Part shown: piece by piece, positions 27,151 through 39,300 of the stretch | Position numbering within the stretch: the stretch's first letter is position 1 | How the letters are laid out: every line of letters begins with the position of its first letter | Source of the DNA: Eopsaltria australis | Taxonomy: Eukaryota > Chordata > Aves > Passeriformes > Petroicidae | Direction: 5' to 3' | Length of the DNA stretch: 64,000 nt | Assembly: GCA_034509425.1 (NCBI GenBank) | Contig: JAVTVJ010000040.1 | Span: 9,625,001 to 9,689,000, forward strand | The notes under the pieces: model-generated | The model's input: the letters and a program-made list of their open reading frames with translations, nothing else | The model's database searches: none | What the model was told of the DNA's origin: nothing | Made by a program: the position numbers and the translations under genes

Positions 27151-29056
27151 GAGTGATGGAGGATCTGACCTGCAGAGCCTTGTGTTTATATGCCTGTGAC
27201 CTGCAGCAGCCATGTTCATCCAAGCCAGTCACCTCAACCTCCTTTTAGGAAGTAGGTCCCTTCAGGCATGAGTCATCTATGTTTTCATCTATATTAAGAT
27301 TAAATAAACAGTACCTTCTAGGTGCCTGCTCCTTCCTGCTGCCTGTAAAAGTAGATTACACAGATAAGGCAGGTATGAATGCCTGGGCTATGGCTGTGTA
27401 CTGTTGACCATAAGAACCTGGTGTGCCTCTGATTTCCACAGCTGCTCCCTGCCTCCTTGAACTGTGATATGCAGAGAAGCAATCCAAGGGATGGAGTCCT
27501 GAAGCATTCTGAAGTGCATTAAAACTTGCTTTGACCCAGGCAGGTGTTAGAGAAAAATCGGGGATGTTCATCTAGGCTACAGGTTTTCTGGGCAGGTGTG
27601 CCTTGGGCCAGGCTTGGTTAAAAGGCAGGGGTTTTGGAAAACAAACAAATAAACAAACTAACAAAAACTCCCGCATTTGGAGCATTAAGTTTGCAGAGTG
27701 ATGTGAATGAGAATATAAACTAGTGATAAAGGAATACTGAAATACGCTCTAATGAAGAGTGCAACTAAGAACAGTGAAAGGGGAAGAGACAGATAAATAA
27801 CATTTTCTTTTGTTTTGCCCTATTCTGGAGAGTATTTTTTTCGTTTCAGAAATATGACTAGTTTACAATGAAGTGTAGGAAGTGCCAGAGAGAAGAAAAG
27901 GTTGAGTGCTATGTGCTATACCATAGCATGTATATATGAATGTTCCATTCACTATTGCAAGAGTGACTCTTCCTTCTTTAGTTTACATGCATAAATTTGG
28001 CACTACTCAAGAAAATAATTTTGAGGGGTCAGTTTAAAAAGAAAAAGAAGAAAGAGTTAATATATGAAAAGATAAAAAACTACCAGTCAAGCCTTGTTTA
28101 AATATCCTTTAAGCTTGAACAGTGAATTAACCTCCAGCAAGACACTTCATGTGTGATTTATTAGGCACCTTGCTTTGGTTTTAGTGAACTTTCCTGTGAG
28201 GGAGCACATTATAATCAACTTTAGAACACAGAGTTAGTCACAAGCTTTAACTATGGAGACACAAGCATCCTTTCATAATATTTACTTACTTGCTTATTTA
28301 TTTGCAATTCTCAAGGTAGTAGACTAATAAGCTCCCACGAGGCCACTGAAAGTGATAATATCCTTTCACTGGCATCACTAAATCATGTAATAATTAATGA
28401 TAAAATTTTAAAAACTTAGAAATTACAAAGATTAAAGGTGAAAGCTAAAAAGTACATCTTAGAAATAAGAACAGATGACCCCAGAATGAAAACAAATGAA
28501 AACACAAGGAGTTTGTAGTTTATGACTTAAGAGAGCCCTTCCAGACAAGTAAAAATTTGTATTCACTATATAGTCATCATTTTTATAAAATTCTTTACAC
28601 AAATTATATCAAATGCTAATAGTAAAAATATTTGAAAATGTATTTGTTGAAATTTAAGATGCAGTTACTAGCAACTATTTGTTCTCATGTGGTTTGTTAG
28701 CTATGAACCTGTAAAAAAGCATTCACCTCATAATATGATAGCACATGTACCAATATTCAATCACAGATGCAGTGGTGATATCTAAGCTGTACAGTACTGC
28801 TCCTTATCAGGTCCAGACAAGCCTGTTGCATCCTTCCCAGCAGATGTGAAAGGAATGAAGAATGGATAACAATATGGCTTATGCCAACTGTTTATGCTCT
28901 TTTCTCTTCTTGTAACTGAACAAGTAAAACCAAAAGTCAACAAAAGCAGTACAGCTGTCCACATGCTTTTCTGTTCCTTTGATTATTTTGGGGGTGTTCT
29001 GCTCTGGCTCTAGAGAGGATTAGATTGGACCATTATGCCACAAAGAAATGTATTGG
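27151..29056. other. Gene-poor AT-rich DNA
   Basis: No feature recognised. A short (AAAC)n-like stretch occurs near 27640-27665. Confidence 0.55.
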
Positions 29057-29548
29057 CTCACTGAGCACCTATGACTAGAAGTTATCTCCTATAAACATCA
29101 AGAATTTCCAAAACTTGTTCATCACAGCAGTATATTTCCAGTCGATGTCTGGGAAGTTGATATCTCCTATAAGGACAAGGGCTACTGATTCAGAATTTTT
29201 TCCTAATTTTGTATGGAATCATCAGTGCTTTCATTCTGGCTGGGCAATCAGCAGTATGCACCCACTACAACATTTCCTTTGTTTTCCTTCTCCATAATTC
29301 TCACACAGAGCCCTTCACTACATCATCACTAACTGTAATGACCATGAAATCAAACCTCTTACATGTAGTGCAAGACTTGCTTGTCCTGCCCATTACTCCC
29401 GAACAACCTGCAGCACTCCATCCCAGCATTCCAGTCACAGGACTCATTCCACCAGGTCTCACCAACACCAGGGGTTCATAGGTCAGGGAGCTGACAAATG
29501 CTTCCAGATCATCCTCCTTGTTCTTCAAATGCACTTCTGAAAATTCAT
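29057..29548 (-). mobile_element. CR1 LINE ORF2 endonuclease-region remnant
   Basis: On the minus strand the degraded reading resembles the N-terminal endonuclease part of CR1 ORF2. KNKEDDLEAFVSSLTYEP aligns with the NKQEELEAFVSSQSYD motif of CR1, followed by a broken ETWWDESHDW region (GGMSPVTGMLGW). Farther on is a region corresponding to VLIGDINFPDID (plus strand: CCAGTCGATGTCTGGGAAGT then GATATCTCCTATAAGGAC). Several frameshifts and stops are present, so it is an inactive fossil. Most CR1 copies keep only the 3' end, so a 5'-ward piece is less usual. Confidence 0.72.
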
Positions 29549-32500
29549 GTCATGCCAGTACTACTGCTTTTTCCCATCTTCTTGACTGATGAATAAATAT
29601 TTTAGGGAGTCTCCTCTTCAAACTGTAGCAAAGCTGATATGGGCAGTATAATTATTGTGGAAGAACTGAGTGATTGCCGTCAATCTGTCCTTTGGTCTAT
29701 AAACAATTAGAGTAGTGAACAAAGCTGCTGAATCTGCTAATCATATGCCAGGTATTCACATTTTCTCTTCTGTTGTTTTCATGGGATTTTTTTCCCCCCA
29801 GTTATTACCTGAAATCAATAGGGGTTTTCCACTGACAATTGAAAATATGCCCTGAAATGCCCTGAGCTGCTATGCAAAAATTTCTTGTTATAGAGAAAGA
29901 AGAGAAACATCAAGCTGAGTAAAGAAGCTCATTGTGTTCAGACAAGAAACAAAGTGCACTTTTTCTTCTCCTAAACAAAGCATTTTTAAGAGTAGGATGG
30001 AGGACGCTTAAATCAATAACCATTAAGAAGCACAAAGCTGCTAAAAGAATATATCTTTGGAGAAAGAAATTATCAGGCTCGGCACAGAAATTACTGGGTG
30101 AAATTCTATTTTTGTGGGAGGGGTGCAAATTAGATGATCCTAATAGGCCTTTTTGGCATTGCAGTCTGAAAAGCTATGAAACATGAGAACAAAATAAATA
30201 TTGTTCAACCCTGTCACAGCTTTTACAGAACACTTCCTCAGTGACCAAAAAAACTTCACTCATTTGCTGAATAAATTCACTGCATTGAATTTATTGTTTT
30301 TCTACATATAGTTTATTAGATTAAGTTTTTCAAATTGTCAAAATCATGGTTTTGATGACTTAAATTCCAAGTCCTTCTTTTCAAAGTGAAATACAGAAGA
30401 AACACAACAGCCACACAAACTGACAGTTTTGTCAAGAGCCTGAGACTAAGAGGAGATAGGGGCAGGAAAGGTAAATAACACTACCAGGAGTAAAGGATGT
30501 TCAATAGACATTAGAGTAACCACAAGGGCCTGGAAGCTTCCTCACAGGCAAAGGAGAGCCACAATCAACTGAGAGTACCCAAAGCATAAGAGGCAATAAC
30601 CTGGTCATTCAGATACCCATGGGAGTTTTGCTGCTCATTGAGGTGAGCTTTATACTATTAAATACTAAATAACTACTTTAATTGCCACATGAAAATGTTA
30701 AAACACAGAACTAGATCCTGCCTAGGTCAATATTAAAGGACTTATATAGTCAAGAAAATATGCAGTCTCAAACATCTGAAAATCTCACTCTATCCAATAA
30801 TGACTGGATTTCCAAGGTCTGGAAAAATCCCATTTTTCTGCAAAAGATGGAGGGACCATCCCCTGCTATCCCTCCATGGAAAGGCAGCATTTCCCTTTCT
30901 GCCTGATGTGGGTGCTCTAGAGCTGCTACAAGAAAATGGGCTATGACATCCTACAGCCTGGCCTGTAGAAGAAGGTAAAACATAATTTACCTCTGTGGTG
31001 GCTGTAAACAGTTCATTCCTTCCCCTGTTCCCACCCTACTGCGTTACCATACACTTGCCTCTAGAACTAAGCAAATACTTGCAGGCCTACCTCAGGAAAG
31101 GCCATTTCACTTCCTATGGACAATCACCAGAGGATGCACACAAACACTCCATGCTTCTACTGGAACAGTTCAGGAGAGTTATGTTTTCCAGGAAATGCTC
31201 TCAGTGCTGTGCTTCTGTGTAGCTGACCAAGCATCAGGAGACTTACATCAATGTACAGATATCAGTTTAGCTTCTCTAAGCACCTTCGCATCTTAGGGTT
31301 CAGAGCAGTATGACATAAGCCTCACATTTTTTCTTAAATTCCATAAAGGATATCTAAATACATGTAATCCCTCCATAACATGATGACACAGAAGATATTG
31401 CCATGCTCAGGCTCTAAGAATATATTTCTTCTCTTTACTGGTAATACATCAAAATCTTTAGAATTAGAAATGCCCACCCTTTTTTTTCCCTCTTATTTTA
31501 GGCAATGGCTTACCTGCAAAAAAAAATCCATGTATTGATCATTTGGATAAGGGGAGTGCACTGTTCTGGGACATAGCATTTTCATGCCATAAATTGCATT
31601 CCAAAGCAAATGAAGATTGAGATTTCCTCACAAGTAAGAGCACTGTGATGTGAATGAATTCATCACAGACGGGGGCCAGCTCAAGAACTTGAAGGAATAA
31701 TTTTTAGTGTAAAATCTACTATTGGATTTTCATTAAGTTTAAAATTAACACAATTTATTTCCAAATAGTATCAATCATAGTTACCACAGTTCTGCTGCTG
31801 ATTGCTCTGATACATTCATCACCCATTTGGAACCTAAATAGAAACTTAACATACTCACAATGGTTTGTTGTCAATTGACAAAGATATTACTAAAACAAAA
31901 CAAAAATTAAGTTGCAGCTTGAAATGATAAAAACTATACAGTCAATATTTCAGTCATGGTTTAAAAATCTGATTACATAAAGGTATATAATCAGAGTGGA
32001 AGTAGAGGCATGGGGCGACAAACAGCATCTAATCCCTCTGTGAAGTAACTTCAATAAACTTCTCTGCAGTTATACCACTGCCAGGATTAGCCCACAAACT
32101 TTGAATTAAAGTATGAACCATGCTCTGACAACATTATTGTAATTTTTTCATTTTAATCCTTGATGAGAGAAAGAAATTGTACAGACTCCAGGAGCACAAA
32201 AATAATTGTTACATTTATGATTCTCCAATTATGGCTTATGGGGACTGCTTCTTAGCCATCTCTTTGGTCTTATGAAGGTTTTATAACAAGGCTTTTGAAT
32301 AAAACAAGTGTTTTCAACAGCTCTAGCAAAATAATGACATACTTTTGTAGAGGAGGAATTTTCATTTCACTTTGATTCATGTTACAACTTATAGAGAATC
32401 AACCTTCTATTTGTTCAGATAGCTTAATCCTCACTTATGTTCTTAGTTTAAGTGGATACAAAGAAAAAAACCCTCCTAGGACTGGTCTTTTCTATTTCCA

Positions 32501-33224
32501 CTTCTCCTTATGGCATTGTTGGAAAGAGGACATACTTTAAAAGGAATGAAGTCTTAAACAGAGAAGAAATGCAAATCCTGTTGTACACTCTGCTTAGCCT
32601 GAACTACTGTCATTGGGGTCCAGGCTAGAAAAAGGTCTTCTTTACATCTAGGCTGAGACAGTCAACCCTGAACTCAGTCACAAGTTATCTTGATCAGGTC
32701 AGCAGGAAGGGATTGCTAAGGGATTCAACATCCATTTGCTTTACAGGTGATGCTGACTTCTTTAGAAAAGCAGAAAAATTAGTAGTTCATCAATTTTCCC
32801 AAGAAATGTTGCCGATTCTCTGCCTGATCTGATAGACTACTGTGCATGAAGATTCTATACCCAAACACAGAAAAAAACAGGAATCAAAATGCAGAACTGG
32901 CCAAGATTACATAATTTATTTATAAATTACAAGATTATTAATAAATCATAGATGATATTATATATTATATGATGAGTTAATCTGACTTTCCCCCACAGAA
33001 CTTTAACAACAGATTCCTATACCAAGTCTATAATATCTCAGTGATCTATAGCCTGTATCTGAGAAAAATATTCACTATTGGTTCAAAGAATCAGGCAATT
33101 GAAAAGATCATATTCCAAGTTGTGGATTAATCACCCTCAGTACTAAAACCAGAGATCTTGTTTGTTGGTCTTATCTTCTGATTATTGGATCTCATTATGG
33201 TTTTCTACTGCACTTACTACTGAG
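29549..33224. other. Gene-poor AT-rich DNA
   Basis: No gene or nameable repeat. It is very AT-rich around 32900-32980, with TATATTATATGATG-type sequence. Confidence 0.55.
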
Positions 33225-33380
33225 GACTTACCTCCACAAATATCTTCCTTACATAAGTGTAAATCATAATCAGTTCACCTCTGAATATCCTCTTTGGAGA
33301 ATCAAAATACATGTCATTTCTTACATCTCTAAATTTATGGTATATTTACAGACTTGAAACTTTTTTGTTAAATCTTGGTG
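33225..33380 (-). mobile_element. Possible ancient CR1/L3-like fragment
   Basis: The plus strand shows AATCATAATCAGTTCACCTC, TGAATATCCTCTTTGGAGAA and TTACATCTCTAAATTTATGG. This resembles the antisense order of old CR1 copies (a 'CACCTCTGAATCTCCTCTTT' type block). It is weak and could be chance. Confidence 0.4.
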
Positions 33381-35339
33381 AAAGATTTGTGACAAGGGCC
33401 TTAAGACTTCCCTGGTTTTCAGTATCCTTCTTGGAGGTATTCCAGCCTGATTTATTAGTAGTCCCATAAATATCTCCCCAACACTGAACAATATGGAAGA
33501 TCAGTTTCCTGTTCATACTTGATATTTCTTCCTTTCACACCTAACCATTGTGTTTGTCCTCTGTCCTTAGCACTTCCCAGTGATTTGCTCATTCAGTGTC
33601 TAAGCATACCGTCACCCTTTTTTCAGCCATACATATTTTAGGAACAACACTTGATTTCTTTTTTTCTTTTTTTTTACCACAATTCACCCAATTTTGCTAA
33701 CACATGAGTCGTTCTGATGAAACTCTGCTGTTATTAAAGAGGCACAACTCAAAGAGCCAAATCCCAACCAGCATTAATGTACAGAGCTGCCCTTGGCAAC
33801 TCATGGTGTGACACCAACTGACACAAATGCAAGATCTGGCCTCATGCATTCAACACAAGACATTCTTAAAGCGATTTCTCCCACAGTCCCTCACATCCTT
33901 TTCTACCAGATAGGACATAAAGAGGGCGAGAGTTCCACTGAGTTTCCCCCCAAACACATCTGGAATGTAGGTAGATGCTTTTCACCTGCTTGATCTGCTT
34001 GTCACCATCTAAGAGACCTGACCTGCTGACATGGAGGCGCAGTTAATTGCTAGGAAAGAAGGATACTGCAGATTTCTGTTCTTTAGTGTAGTAAAACTTA
34101 TTGATTCTGCCTAGCACTTCATCCATCATGCAGAAAAACACTAAAAAAAAAATAATCTAAACTTATGTCGCACTTACATTTGTGCAACCCAGTGGATAAT
34201 GACAGGTTTTCTTTTTTATCCTGATAGTTACTTTAAGTTCTAACAAAAATACATTTTTATAACATGCCCCTTTCTAAACTGATAAGCTTTTCAGCTCCAG
34301 AAATCCTTTTGGTTAATAAGGGTCATCAGCGGGGACTAAAGAGGGACAAAGATTTTAATGTGAAATCAGGGACAGCAATGAGAAGCAAGACACTTGAGAA
34401 GTCTGCCAATGTTCATGCCATAGAAAATAATGGACCTACATTTAAAAATTATAGCCCTATTAAAGCACGGAGATATTGCACTAAAGGTGTTAAAATAACC
34501 AATTAAACATGCAGTCTTACTCCTGCAAAAATAGAGAGCATTTCTGTGGAAAAAAATACCACTTTCAAGAATCCACCATGACTGCTAGAAATCAAAATAA
34601 ATAAATAGTTTTAATTGGAAAAAGAATATTTGAAACCACAGTGCACAGTTTTGTGGGCAAAGCAAATCTGTTAGCCAGTCTTTTAATAAGCCCACATTGC
34701 ACTGGATTCAATTTAGCTTTTCTGCGAACACGGACATAACCTGTAAATAATTTAACACACTTCTGGTAAAGCAGGAATGTTGTAAATAAAAGGTAAACTA
34801 ATAAAACAAAAGCAGTGCTTTGTTTTTGCAACTAGAGGGTAAACTAATGGAAAAGATTGCTATCACAGCACAAATTATGAAAATGTTATACACACAGAAA
34901 TCATGAGATCAAAAATGTACTATTCCAAGAGAGGTATTAGCTTTATCATGCAGCATAATGCAAATGACATGTTTTTCATTTAGAATGGCTTTTATGTGAA
35001 GTGTGTGTTCTCAGTCCAGCTCAGCAGCATTGCTGTGGGAATTTCACCTTATGAAATTCTTCACTGCGTTTCACTACAATTCTTTCCCTACATTTATTTT
35101 TTTCCCAAGACAGAAGCAGTGCACATTTGATATATGTTCTGAACATGAAACCAGAACTTTCATACACTCTGTTGTAAGTATAGCATGTTACTGTAACAAA
35201 ATTCAATGTATTTATTTAAATGAAGAATGAGTGATAGCTTGTAATTGCAAGGGGGTGGAAAAGCACTTTGCATTAGTTAAGCTACGTTGGTGTGTTACAG
35301 GTTTCACTTGCTGATTATTCCAAGCTTTGCACTGAGTGA
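33381..35339. other. Gene-poor DNA
   Basis: No gene recognised. It contains a T-rich tract at about 33655-33680. The first few hundred bases may continue the weak old LINE match before it. Confidence 0.5.
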
Positions 35340-36030
35340 AGGTGACAGAGGTTATGGAGCACCAGCCCACAGAGGCATGAACAGCCAGCTGCCAGGGTCA
35401 CCTGCTGCTCTCCTAAATTTCTGTCTGGGCAGGCTCCTATGGCTAACCCAGGGCACAGCACAGGCAACCTGCACTGAATGCATTTGCTGCATTGGCAAGA
35501 GCAGCATAGCCCTGTTGGGTCAATGCCAGCTGGTGAGGGACACACAGTGTGTCAGCTGAGGCTGACTGAGCTGCCAGCAGCTCTGCACACCTCTTCCAAA
35601 GACTCCTGGGGGCTCTCCCTGAAGGCAGCAGGACACCAAATCTGCTCCCTCCTGACCCCTCAGGGCACGAAGCCCCACCTGAGTCAGCCCAACAAGCCTA
35701 GACACTGACTGGCCCCTTTCCTGGAGAAAGGATAGCCTCCCTGGGCTCCATCAGTTCCCAGCATTCAGTGTCCAGACAGCCTGGGCACTTTCTTCTCCTG
35801 AAGTACCCCCACATTATTTCCTTTGCCCTTCAACCCCACTCTTCTCTGTCTAGAAGCTGATTACAGGCCCAGGGAGGTTCCAGTTGCCAGCACATTTCTG
35901 GCTGCATTTGTCACACTCCCGCTGCACTGTGGGTCTGCAGACAGACCCCTTTTGAACAACCCCGGAGGCCAGTGCTGCTCCAGCTCAAAGGAAAGGCACT
36001 TTGAGGAGCACAGGCATCCTCTATGGGATA
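35340..36030. other. GC-richer block in AT-rich surroundings
   Basis: About 690 bases are visibly richer in G and C than the kilobases on either side, with many CTGC/CAGC words. Because stops are rarer, open frames occur on both strands (35287-35559 and 35823-36071 plus; 35315-35545 minus), but none resembles a protein family. It may be an unrecognised old LTR/repeat or a regulatory element. Confidence 0.45.
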
Positions 36031-39000
36031 CTTCCCCTATTTGTCAAGCTCTCATTACCTTCCTTACATAAATCTTTCCAGTTTCCTTTCCACACACAGT
36101 GGAAACTTAAACTGGGCCTGCCTCCACTGTTAAACTTCCACTGAAGGCAAAACTTTGAGTTTATTATATTCTGCCTCTTGAGAAAAGCAAGGATTTGAAT
36201 ACTAAATAGAGCTCCATAATCCATAGCCATGTAATTGTATGTTATGCCAGTAACTTCTGTTAACAACGGAATGCAGGCAGAGGCACCAAGCTGACATGGA
36301 GACAGAGGCTGCTGCTGGAAAAATCAGGGGGGGAAAGGATGTTTAGGAGGAAAGGGGGAGGGAGGAAAAAGGAGTGTCACTGAGAAATATGTGAGCCCTG
36401 GAAAAGCAGTAATGGAGAGCTGCTGGGAAAGTAGGAAGCTAAGACAGACTGGTCAAGGAGGCTTTGTGGCAATATTGTGATGGGAATCCTGAAAGAGCCT
36501 GCTGTACATCTCTAGTAAATGTGGGAGAGTTTTAGACAACTGGTAGTGCAGGAGCACATGGTAGAAGAAAGGCAGATGAAGTCTCCGGTGAGGAACTCGA
36601 GCAGAGGCAGAAATAAGCTTGAGAGATGTTGCCTTCTGACCTGTCCAGCATGGAGTACGCACACAGGGCTGCAAATGTTCATTTACATCAGGATGCAGGG
36701 GCTGTGGGAAGATGGTGGGGCTGGATGTGAAGACCTAGCAGAAAAGGCAGGATTTTCTTGCAGAGTTGTGAGCCTTGCCAGGCATCTGGGCTGAGCTTTG
36801 CTACAGAGCTGCAGATTCTGTGTTTCTCGTATGGTGATAAGCTCACACAAGCAGCAGTGAAGGCACTGGAATGTGTCTGCTTTTCTTATTTCCTTTATAC
36901 TATATGTCCCTTCTCATTAGACATGAGAGGATCACATTTCCAGTTTAGGATGCATGAGTGAGAACAAGGACAGAAAGATAAGAGAATTGTGCAAAGCCTC
37001 ATCCCTCTGCTTTTTTATTACCCTTGTCATCTATCAAGAGACTGACTGCTTCTTTTGCTTCTGCTTTTTTCTTTTTCCCTCCAGCATATTTGTAAATGTT
37101 ATTTACTTATTGTCACTAGCTCCTTCGGGCTGTCTACTTTAATTTTATATCACAAATTGTGACCGGCAGCATTTTGCTGCTGCTGCTGCTTTCTTTATTA
37201 ATTTGTATCTTACTGCTTCAGCAACAACAAACAGTCTTCAGCCCTCCCATAATTTGTGCTCCATTTTGGATCAAAATCTCACAGGAATATTGATAGAATC
37301 CCAAGCCTAGCAGGAATTGCTATGGGATACCCACACTTCTGATTCAAATCCTGGGCCCTTTTACACAGAGGAAAAGATTATGCAACAGTATCATTATCAG
37401 CACTATCACATTTCTCTTCACATCACTAAGCATCATCATCGGCATACTCCTAAACGTTTTGCAAGCATTTAGAGCTTCCACAGTTCAAGTATGTTATATA
37501 GACTTAAAAATAATGCTTTACCCTTTAAGCACTTCGGACAGAAATTTTTTTCTGAGTGTTGAACAGTTCAGAAAATCTTCCTTGAGCCAATTTACCATGC
37601 AGGATTTATGCCATAAGAATTATTATTCTATTCATGTGACTGGCCTTGTCAAATTTCTCTAGAGTCAACATGTCCATGTTTATGTACCACTGAATTGACT
37701 ATCTTTTATCTGTGAATACGGTAATGGGATTAGAGGCTTGACTCTCTACTTAATACTCTGTTTCTGACAGTTCTCATTCCTAATTCTCTTAATTTGGACC
37801 ATCACATTATCTACAGCCAGCCTGTAAACCTGAATGTGATGCTCTGATTATTAAAAATCATTGAAATAATCTTCTCTTTCCACGCTTGATCTTCTTTAAA
37901 TACCCATGTCTTGCCACAAATAAAATTTGTAAGAGCAACTCTTAGTCCTGTCTTTGTGCAGTAGTGCTAATAAAAGCAATAAAAAGTATAGTTTTTGTCA
38001 TGAAAAACTTGTTTGTGTGTGCAGAATAGGTATTTAGCTATATTATGGGATGTTTATTCCTGTCTCATACTAGTAATAATGAAGAACCTGTGTTCTATGA
38101 AGGGAAGTTCTCCAGACATATTTGGCTACAGGGATCCCCAGAAGGCACACAGTATTGCAGCAGCTCTGGATTTCTATTCTTTTCCACTAGCATGAATTGA
38201 AACTACAGCCTCTACAGTACAATACATTACATTAAAACATAAAACAGATATAGCTATGGGGAGTAAGAGGAAGGAAGAAAGGCCAGAAATCTGTGATATT
38301 AATCCAAAAGAATTAACTTGTTTTCAAATGTGTTTAATTCCTATAGGCTTGAGTTACTATGTTTTAAAGCACCACTCTTTTTCTTAAAGGTATTAGTCAG
38401 GGTACAGGAGCTTCAAGATAAAAATAAGATTGGATAAATGTGCCTGTGGCTCAGATCAACACCCGTTAAGCAAAAATCTGCCTGTCATTATGCCTGCTTT
38501 GTATGCCATCACTGTTGATCCCTGAGTGCAAGGATTCATGGCATTATCACAGCTTCCTTCTCTAGACCTAAATGCTGGCTTCACCACCATTTGTTTTTTT
38601 ATTATTATATAGTAGGAAAATTGAACGACTCACACTGCCCACACACACTGGCTGATGCATTTGTACTCAGCAGTCAGAGCCAAAGGTTCTCTAAATGATA
38701 CACAGAGTGATGCTTTGAAAATTCACTATAAAATGAGATCCCCCTCTCATTTCTAAATTACTGTTCTTCCTACTTGCAAATGCGTATGAGGCATCCACAC
38801 TAGGAAACAAGCTTTTTTGCTCTGGCAAGGCTGACCATCCAAATGAGGACTTTTCTTTCCCCCATCACATCATCAATTTAAAAAGAAAAAAAAACCCTCT
38901 CTGTAGGATTTGTTGCACTAGAAATGTATAGTGAAAACATCATAAAAAGTCTATTAATGACTATTAATTATTAGGGGATTTAAAGTAATTTCTGTAAAAC

Positions 39001-39034
39001 ATTATTACATTTTTATTGAACTTGTTCAGGTTTT
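36031..39034. other. Gene-poor DNA
   Basis: A purine-rich tract (about 36325-36375) and a (CTG)5 tract near 37175 are the only marked features. No gene recognised. Confidence 0.55.
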
Positions 39035-39300
39035 TTAATAGATTTTAAGGCTAGAAGGGACTACCGGATCATTTAATCTGCCCTCCTGTATTAGTCATAA
39101 AATAGCATCCAGTTAGTCCTGTCTTGAGCCATTTGCATTTGTCTGAGTCACACACACCTTTCAGTTTCAGCTCATCCATTCTGAGAGATCCCTGGGTAGA
39201 ATTCCTTTTTCAAAATATGGATGGAAGTCACATTTGAATTGGAAAGAAAGGAATCCTGTCACTGCTTTTTTCTAGAGAAAAAAAGGATAGAAATTATGAG
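39035..39300 (-). mobile_element. Ancient CR1/L3-like fragment
   Basis: Antisense blocks recall old amniote CR1 families: GATTTTAAGGCTAGAAGGGA, GGATCATTTAATCTGCCCTC, CTGTATTAGTCATAAAATAG, and later GAGAGATCCCTGGGTAGAAT. It is heavily diverged. The first 60 bases are convincing and the rest is weaker. Confidence 0.65.

Noticed and set aside
37160..37185. (CTG)n tract as a potentially expandable triplet repeat
   Set aside because: Only about five units, non-coding and far from any gene.
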